From: DATBVX01 sp963724625
GTDB lineage: Bacteria > Pseudomonadota > Gammaproteobacteria > Steroidobacterales > Steroidobacteraceae
Length of the DNA: 9,967 nt
Assembly (NCBI GenBank): GCA_963724625.1
Contig: CAVRVO010000023.1
Coordinates: 1-9,967 of the forward strand
Direction of reading: 5' to 3'
Positions 5,496-9,967 of the stretch are shown here, one piece after another; within the stretch, counting starts at the first letter, position 1, and every line of letters starts with the position of its first letter. Both the position numbers and the translations under genes were made by a program. Below the pieces are notes generated by a model. That model saw only the letters and a program-made list of their open reading frames with translations, made no database searches and was not told the DNA's origin.

Positions 5496-7215
5496 ACGTG
5501 CGAGTTGCCTGCAGATAGGCGTGCAGCTGCGCGACCACGGCCGCACCTTCACCGACCGCCGCGGACACGCGCTTCACCGAACCAGCGCGAATGTCGCCGA
5601 TTGCGAACACGCCCGGCTGGCTGGTCTCGAGCGGCAGAGATCGTCGTTCCGCGCCCCCTGCGGTCGCGGTGCAGGGGCCCGCATACTCGCCGGTCAGCAC
5701 GAAACCTTTTGCATCCACGTTCACCGCGCATCGCTTGAGCCAGTCGGTATTCGGCACGGCGCCGACGAAGAGGAATACGTGACGTGTCGGGTGCTTTTCC
5801 TCCTTTCCATTCCGCTCACGCCAGCAAACCGCCTGCAGACCTTCGGAAGGCTCTCCGATCAACTGGGTGAGCTCGGTCTCGGTGTGAACGTCGACGTTCG
5901 GTAGGGCCCGGATGCGATCGACGAGGTACTGCGACATGCCTTCGCCGAGCGTTCGACCGCGCACCACCAGGTGGACTCGATCGACGTGGCTCGCGAGGAA
6001 TACGGTGCCCTGGCCGGCTGAGTTGCCGCCGCCCACTACGACGACTTCGCGACGCTCGCACAGCCTCGACTCAATTGGTGAGGCCCAGTAATACACACCG
6101 CGGCCCTCGAAATCGCTCAGGTTCGGCAAGTCGAGCTTGCGATAGCGCGCCCCGCTCGCGATGACGATGGCGGAGGCACGCACCGGGCGGTCCTGGTCCA
6201 GCTCCAGCTCAAAGCCGCGCCCGTTGGATTGCTCGCTGGATTGCTCGCCATGGGGGGCTCGTTTCAGGAGCGTAACTTCTACCGGAATCGCCATCACCGC
6301 ACCGAACTTCTGCGCCTGCGTGTAGGCCCGGCCGGCGAGCGCTTCGCCGGAGATGCCGGTCGGGAATCCCAGGTAGTTTTCGATGCGTGCCGAGGCGCCC
6401 GCCCGGCCGCCGAAGGCTCGCGCATCGAGCACCAGGGCCGACAGGCCCTCGGACGCGGCATATACGGCGGCAGCAAGTCCCCCGGGACCCGCTCCGACTA
6501 TCGCAACATCATAGGATCGGTCTGCAAGGAAGCTCGGCAGCAGACCCATACACTGCGCGAGCGCTTTCTCGCGCGGGTTACGCAACATCGTGCCGTTCGG
6601 GCAGATGGCGAGCGGCAACTCCGCGTTGGAGAGGCCCAAGCGGTCGATGAGGTGCTTGGCTTCAGGATCCGCGTCGGGATTGAGCATCGTGTAGGGCACA
6701 CCGTTGCGTCTCAGGAAATTCTGCAGGTGCAGGGCGTCCGGCGTGTCGGCCGAACCGAGCAGCACCAATCCCGCACCGGTTTCGATGAGGAATACGCGCC
6801 TCAAGATGAGGGCACGCATGACTGCTTCGCCGACCTCCGCAGTGCCCACGACGAGACTTCGCAGCTGCGCGGAATCGAAAGGCACTGCTTCCGCACCGTC
6901 GGCGCCGGCGCGGCCCTCGGCGAGCGACGGACCCCCTGCGAGCTGGCTGATTTCGCCGGTCAGCTCGCCTAGTCCATGGGTGGTGATCGTGCTCACTCGT
7001 CCGAGGAGATCGTGCCGGACCACCTTGATCGAACCCGAGAGCACGAGATACGCGGGCGCACCAACTTGTCCGACGTCGAAGACGACCTCATCGGGTTTGA
7101 AGCGTCGCGGCTCGCCGCCGAAGCGACGCGCGATTCCTATCTGCGTCGAATTCAAGACAGGAAACATCTGCTCGCGGCGACGCTCGAGAAGCGAGGAGGG
7201 CGAAGAGGACGACAT
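5494..7215 (-). CDS. cNMP-binding / thioredoxin-fold / TrxR-like FAD-NADPH oxidoreductase without CxxC
   Basis: The 573-residue product has three parts. Residues ~20-140 are a cyclic-nucleotide-binding-like domain with GELTGEIS at 83-90. Residues ~148-225 look like a glutaredoxin/thioredoxin fold lacking its active cysteines (HLQNFLRRNGVPY, CPNGT). Residues ~234-570 are a thioredoxin-reductase-type flavoprotein: FAD motif GAGPGG at 241-246, NADPH motif GGGNSAG at 395-401, and the closing FAD motif GVFAIGDI from 535. Where E. coli TrxR has CATC, this protein has WASP (377-380), and none of its six cysteines form a CxxC. It therefore cannot do classical dithiol transfer; it may pass electrons from NAD(P)H to another acceptor under nucleotide-like ligand control. 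GGAGGA eight bases before ATG 7215 fixes the start. The regulator gene ends 19 bp upstream, so the two are very probably co-transcribed. Confidence 0.92.
   Translation of the reverse strand: MSSSSPSSLLERRREQMFPVLNSTQIGIARRFGGEPRRFKPDEVVFDVGQVGAPAYLVLSGSIKVVRHDLLGRVSTITTHGLGELTGEISQLAGGPSLAEGRAGADGAEAVPFDSAQLRSLVVGTAEVGEAVMRALILRRVFLIETGAGLVLLGSADTPDALHLQNFLRRNGVPYTMLNPDADPEAKHLIDRLGLSNAELPLAICPNGTMLRNPREKALAQCMGLLPSFLADRSYDVAIVGAGPGGLAAAVYAASEGLSALVLDARAFGGRAGASARIENYLGFPTGISGEALAGRAYTQAQKFGAVMAIPVEVTLLKRAPHGEQSSEQSNGRGFELELDQDRPVRASAIVIASGARYRKLDLPNLSDFEGRGVYYWASPIESRLCERREVVVVGGGNSAGQGTVFLASHVDRVHLVVRGRTLGEGMSQYLVDRIRALPNVDVHTETELTQLIGEPSEGLQAVCWRERNGKEEKHPTRHVFLFVGAVPNTDWLKRCAVNVDAKGFVLTGEYAGPCTATAGGAERRSLPLETSQPGVFAIGDIRAGSVKRVSAAVGEGAAVVAQLHAYLQATRT
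6225..6248 (-). repeat. 12-bp perfect tandem repeat inside the flavoprotein gene
   Basis: TGGATTGCTCGC occurs twice head to tail (6225-6236 and 6237-6248). On the coding strand it adds four codons in frame, giving E-Q-S-S-E-Q-S at residues 324-330, in a surface loop between strands of the FAD domain. It looks like a slippage duplication that preserved the frame. Confidence 0.85.
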
Positions 7216-7234
7216 GCGTGGAATCCTCCCCGAA

Positions 7235-9148
7235 CTAGGGGCCTGGAGCCGCGGTATCCGGCAAGACCCGACGATAGATGCCTATCCGTTGAACGAGCGA
7301 GGCAAACCTCGGGTCGGTGTGTAGCGCGTCGAGCATTGGGTCCTGCGCGAGGAAGTTGATCTGCGTCGATCGGTCCTCCACAGCGCGCCCGAGCCATAGG
7401 AACGTACTCTCGGTATCTGCGAGTGCGGCGTAGATCAATGCGATGTCGTACTCAGCGACATAGCGCTGCTTTGACAACTTGAGCACGCGATCCAACTCCG
7501 CGAGCGCTTCCTCGCGTCGACCCGATAGTGCGAGCGCTTGCGCGCGAAAGGCGTTGCTGCCGGGGACCTGGAGCGGACGCCTGTCGATTTCCCTGAGCGC
7601 GCGTTCGTAGTCGCCCTTGCCGAGAAGGTCCCGGATCAGAACACTGCGCGCGCTGTCGGCACGCTCGTCGAGCGCGAGAATCCGCTCCATGAGCCGGATC
7701 GACTCATCGTAACGTCTCGCATAGCAGAGGAAATTGCCGGCAGCGGCTCTTGGCGCGAGCCACAGTGGCTCGAGCTGTTGCGCTTTTTCCGATTCCCCCA
7801 ACGCACGCTCGGTGTCGCCCTGCATCGCATACAGGAGTCCGCGCCGGTGATGCGTCAACGCCACGGACGGGTCGAGCTGGAGCGCGCGTGCATACTCTCT
7901 GGCGGCACCATCCCAATCGTGCTCGTATTGCACCTTGATGTGCCCCAATGCCGAATGCGCGGCCGCGAGATCCGGATCGATCGACAGTGCCTTCTCGACT
8001 GCACGGCGCGCTTTGGGAAACACGTCGTTCGGATCACGTATGCCGAAGACGCCAAGGACAGCGTAGCTGTCGGCAAGACCCGAGTATGCGAGCGCATAGT
8101 TCGGATCCCGCGCAATCGCTTGCTCGAAGAAATCGATCGCTTGCAGCAGGCTCGTTTCGGTCTGCCGCGTCCAGGCGAGCCGGCCGCTCGCGTAGAGCGC
8201 GTAGGCTTCCGGATCCTGGGTGTATGGAGCGCCGCGTGCTGACTCGCTGCCGCCCCAGCGCACCGACAGTGCCTGCGCAACCCTGGCAGCAATGACGTCC
8301 TGCACCTCGAAGATCGTCGTGAAGTCCTGGTCGAAGCTCTGCGCCCAGAGCTGCCGACCGTCGGCCACGCGCAGCAGGCGCACCGACACGCGCAACCGAT
8401 CGCCACGGCGCTGCAAAGAGCCGTCGAGCACCGTGTCGACGCCGAGCTCGCGACCCGCCGCAATCGCATCCTGATCGAGCGCGGCGTATCGGCGCACCGA
8501 GCTCAGCGGGCTGATTGCGCGTGGACTATATCGACCCAAGCTCGAGATCAACGACTCCGTCATGCCCAACTCCAGCGATTCGTTGCGCTCGGCAGGCAAC
8601 AGCGGCTTGAAGGGCAGGATGGCCAGGGTCTGGCCGGCAACCGGGCTAGGTTCCCGCGGCCCGCTCCGGATGAAAACCACCGCGAGTGCCGCAATCGCGA
8701 CGGTCAGTATTGCTGCGGCCAGGGGGACCAGTCCGATCCGCCTTCGAGCCGAAGCCGGGGCTGCTCCCGATGGCGATGCCACGCTCGTCTCCGCTGTACT
8801 CGGTGGGGCAGGTTCGTCGCGCCGCGTGACTTTGGCGACGAATCGATAGCCCTTGCGAGAGATCGTGGCGATGTAGCGATTCTCGCCACGGGTCTCACCC
8901 AGCACCTGGCGCAGAGTCGAGACGTTCTGCGTGAGGCTGTTCTCCTCGACGATAACGCCCGGCCATATCGAGCGCAGCAATACCTCCTTGTCGAGCGGTT
9001 CTCCCGCGTGCTCCACGAGATAGAGCAGGGTGTCGAATACCTTTCCGACGAGCGGGATAGCCTCCCCCGTGTCACGACGCAACAAGCGCTGCTGGCCGAC
9101 GTCGAGAGCGAAATCGCCGAACTCGTAGAGCGCGCGGGTGTGGGTCAT
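7235..9148 (-). CDS. CadC-like transmembrane regulator: winged helix, membrane helix, TPR domain
   Basis: The 637-residue product starts with an OmpR/PhoB-type winged-helix DNA-binding domain (residues 9-105: FGDFALDVGQQRLLR, PLVGKVFDTLLYLVEH, NSLTQNVSTLRQVLGE, YIATISRKGYRFVAKV). A Pro/Ala/Ser-rich linker and a single membrane helix (~139-160) follow. Residues ~172-297 resemble the FlgO/TolB-N-like domain common in such regulators (TLAILPF, LGVDTVLDGSLQRRGDRLRV). From ~330 to 560 there are tetratricopeptide repeats (for example EQAIARDPNYALAYSGLADSYAVLG). The design is a ToxR/CadC-type one-component sensor, reading a periplasmic signal and binding DNA from the membrane. No receiver domain or phospho-Asp is present. 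It precedes the flavoprotein gene by 19 bp and diverges from a cytochrome gene, so both are natural targets. The ribosome-binding site is weak; ATG 9148 is chosen because it begins directly before the winged helix. Confidence 0.92.
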   Translation of the reverse strand: MTHTRALYEFGDFALDVGQQRLLRRDTGEAIPLVGKVFDTLLYLVEHAGEPLDKEVLLRSIWPGVIVEENSLTQNVSTLRQVLGETRGENRYIATISRKGYRFVAKVTRRDEPAPPSTAETSVASPSGAAPASARRRIGLVPLAAAILTVAIAALAVVFIRSGPREPSPVAGQTLAILPFKPLLPAERNESLELGMTESLISSLGRYSPRAISPLSSVRRYAALDQDAIAAGRELGVDTVLDGSLQRRGDRLRVSVRLLRVADGRQLWAQSFDQDFTTIFEVQDVIAARVAQALSVRWGGSESARGAPYTQDPEAYALYASGRLAWTRQTETSLLQAIDFFEQAIARDPNYALAYSGLADSYAVLGVFGIRDPNDVFPKARRAVEKALSIDPDLAAAHSALGHIKVQYEHDWDGAAREYARALQLDPSVALTHHRRGLLYAMQGDTERALGESEKAQQLEPLWLAPRAAAGNFLCYARRYDESIRLMERILALDERADSARSVLIRDLLGKGDYERALREIDRRPLQVPGSNAFRAQALALSGRREEALAELDRVLKLSKQRYVAEYDIALIYAALADTESTFLWLGRAVEDRSTQINFLAQDPMLDALHTDPRFASLVQRIGIYRRVLPDTAAPGP

Positions 9149-9307
9149 GGGGCGATGGAACCAGCGAATCAGAACAAATCAGAACTTGTCAGCGACCGGC
9201 CAACGATTCTTCCACGGATCCCGATCCACAGTCACGCACCAAAGTTGGATGGGCGCGCGCGAAGCGACGTCCCGATGACGCAATCGAGACTGACTGGGGA
9301 GAACACG
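9149..9307. promoter_or_regulatory. Divergent promoter region between regulator and cytochrome genes
   Basis: This 159-bp spacer must hold the start signals for the leftward regulator/flavoprotein operon and the rightward cytochrome gene. I cannot place convincing -35/-10 pairs. A GGGGAG ribosome-binding site at the right end serves the cytochrome gene. The left end holds the paired direct repeats listed separately. Confidence 0.6.
9167..9185 (-). promoter_or_regulatory. Paired 9-bp direct repeats, candidate operator
   Basis: AATCAGAAC occurs at 9167-9175 and again at 9177-9185, a perfect pair with a one-base gap and thus a 10-base period. OmpR-type winged-helix proteins typically bind tandem direct half-sites at one-turn spacing. 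The pair ends 19 bases upstream of the start of the neighbouring winged-helix regulator, a good place for autoregulation. The assignment is inferred from spacing and location. Confidence 0.45.
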
Positions 9308-9967
9308 ATGAACTCGATACGCACTGCGGTTCTGACATTCCTTATCTTCATGCCGCTGGCAGGCCCCTTGGCCTGGGCCGACACGCCGGCTGCCAGCCAG
9401 GACTCCGACCGCCGGTGTGACGGCGAGTCTTGCGCCTCGGTCTTTCGAGGGCTGTTCGGCTTTTTTGATCGTGAGCCGCATGGCCTCGATGGCAACGGTC
9501 GTTCTTGCGCCGACTGCCACATGGCGACGGACCACTTCCAGCTCTCCCCCGCAAGTGCGGAAGCGCGGTTCCAGCGGCTTCAAAGGCGGCGTGAATGGAA
9601 TCCGCGTGCCGACGATCCGCTATTCCGGCCGGTAGATGCCGACGACTTTCACACCAACGGAGCAAATGCCGCCGACTTCAGCAATCTGCGCGAGAACGGC
9701 CTGATCCGCATCGTGTTCACGCTACCACCGAATATGAAGCTGATCGATCCGGCGACCAATGCACCGTCCACTGAAACCACGGTCGATGTCTGGCGCATGG
9801 TTCCCAGCGTCCTCAATGTAAAGCTCACCGGCCCGGACGGCCTCAACCCGTGGCCGCGGGACCCGAACCGCTCGGGCGGATACCAGTTGGATGCCCGCTT
9901 CACGACCCTGCAGGACCAGGCGCTGGGCGCGTTCCTGGCTCACGCAGAAATTCAGAATCCACCCGAG
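9308..9967 (+). CDS. Exported c-type cytochrome, di-haem peroxidase (MauG/CcpA)-like, 5' part
   Basis: An uninterrupted frame from ATG 9308 runs off the window after 220 codons. GGGGAG lies seven bases ahead of the start. The product has a signal peptide (cleavage likely after LAWA, residue 24), a possible disulfide pair C37/C42, and a haem c-binding CADCH at residues 67-71. VWRMVPSVLNV (161-171) and YQLDARFTTLQDQALGAFL (192-210) correspond to the R.P.L.N and W.GR..tLe.QA segments of the cytochrome c peroxidase/MauG superfamily. A second CxxCH, expected downstream in that family, would lie outside the window. Such proteins act in the periplasm, reducing peroxide or oxidising organic or protein substrates. 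Its divergent placement suggests control by the adjacent membrane regulator. The partial length leaves the exact subfamily open. Confidence 0.85.
   Translation, partial: MNSIRTAVLTFLIFMPLAGPLAWADTPAASQDSDRRCDGESCASVFRGLFGFFDREPHGLDGNGRSCADCHMATDHFQLSPASAEARFQRLQRRREWNPRADDPLFRPVDADDFHTNGANAADFSNLRENGLIRIVFTLPPNMKLIDPATNAPSTETTVDVWRMVPSVLNVKLTGPDGLNPWPRDPNRSGGYQLDARFTTLQDQALGAFLAHAEIQNPPE

Noticed and set aside
5496..5904. Continuation of the DUF1931 frames to 5738 and 5904
   Set aside because: Family similarity ends at about 5495; beyond this the frames are antisense to the flavoprotein gene.
6229..6972. 247-codon plus-strand open frame
   Set aside because: Antisense to the flavoprotein gene, which has intact FAD and NADPH motifs; no recognisable domain.
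7538..8242. 234-codon plus-strand open frame
   Set aside because: Antisense to the TPR region of the regulator; Arg-rich mirror-frame composition.
9179..9583. Minus-strand open frame over the cytochrome gene start
   Set aside because: The plus frame has a signal peptide, a CADCH haem site and a good ribosome-binding site; the minus frame has none of these.

Overview
The window is GC-rich and dense with genes, and it looks like a chromosomal segment from a proteobacterium. The gene families point that way: a CadC-like winged-helix/TPR regulator, a cyclic-nucleotide-domain thioredoxin-reductase-like flavoprotein, a DUF1931 protein, and a MauG/cytochrome c peroxidase-like haem protein. A gammaproteobacterium of the Steroidobacter/xanthomonad type is my guess; the sequence alone does not settle it. 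I see no tRNA, rRNA, CRISPR array, integrase or transposase.

Left region (1-4032). A two-gene minus-strand unit encodes a roughly 619-residue polytopic membrane protein of GT-C-glycosyltransferase appearance (3675-1816), followed by a membrane-anchored DUF2264 protein (1745-219). Together they suggest glycan or cell-envelope polysaccharide work. The unit lies between two direct repeats (8-89 and 3951-4032) that both encode the extreme C-terminus of a SleB-type (Hydrolase_2) cell-wall hydrolase and both end exactly at its stop codon. The right copy is the tail of a decayed hydrolase gene with a GC-rich hairpin behind it. The left copy runs off the window edge. This arrangement resembles an integration or duplication scar around the envelope module.

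Middle region (4144-5495). A secreted serine esterase of the putative-esterase/Esterase D family is followed 20 bp later by the wreck of a DUF1931 (histone-fold) gene. That gene carries a homopolymer frameshift, an internal deletion of roughly 35 codons and a lost C-terminus. Its recognisable part ends at the stop codon of the convergent flavoprotein gene.

Right region (5494-9967). A minus-strand operon encodes first a CadC-like regulator (cytoplasmic winged helix, one membrane helix, periplasmic TPRs) and then, 19 bp later with a strong ribosome-binding site, a three-part protein: cNMP-binding domain, thioredoxin-fold domain and TrxR-like FAD/NADPH domain. The flavoprotein has no CxxC anywhere. 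Divergent from this operon is the start of an exported c-type cytochrome resembling di-haem peroxidases, cut by the window end. The 159-bp divergent spacer holds two perfect 9-bp direct repeats one helical turn apart, just upstream of the regulator, which suits an OmpR-type winged-helix protein controlling its own promoter. The three genes together look like a redox or signal-sensing module.
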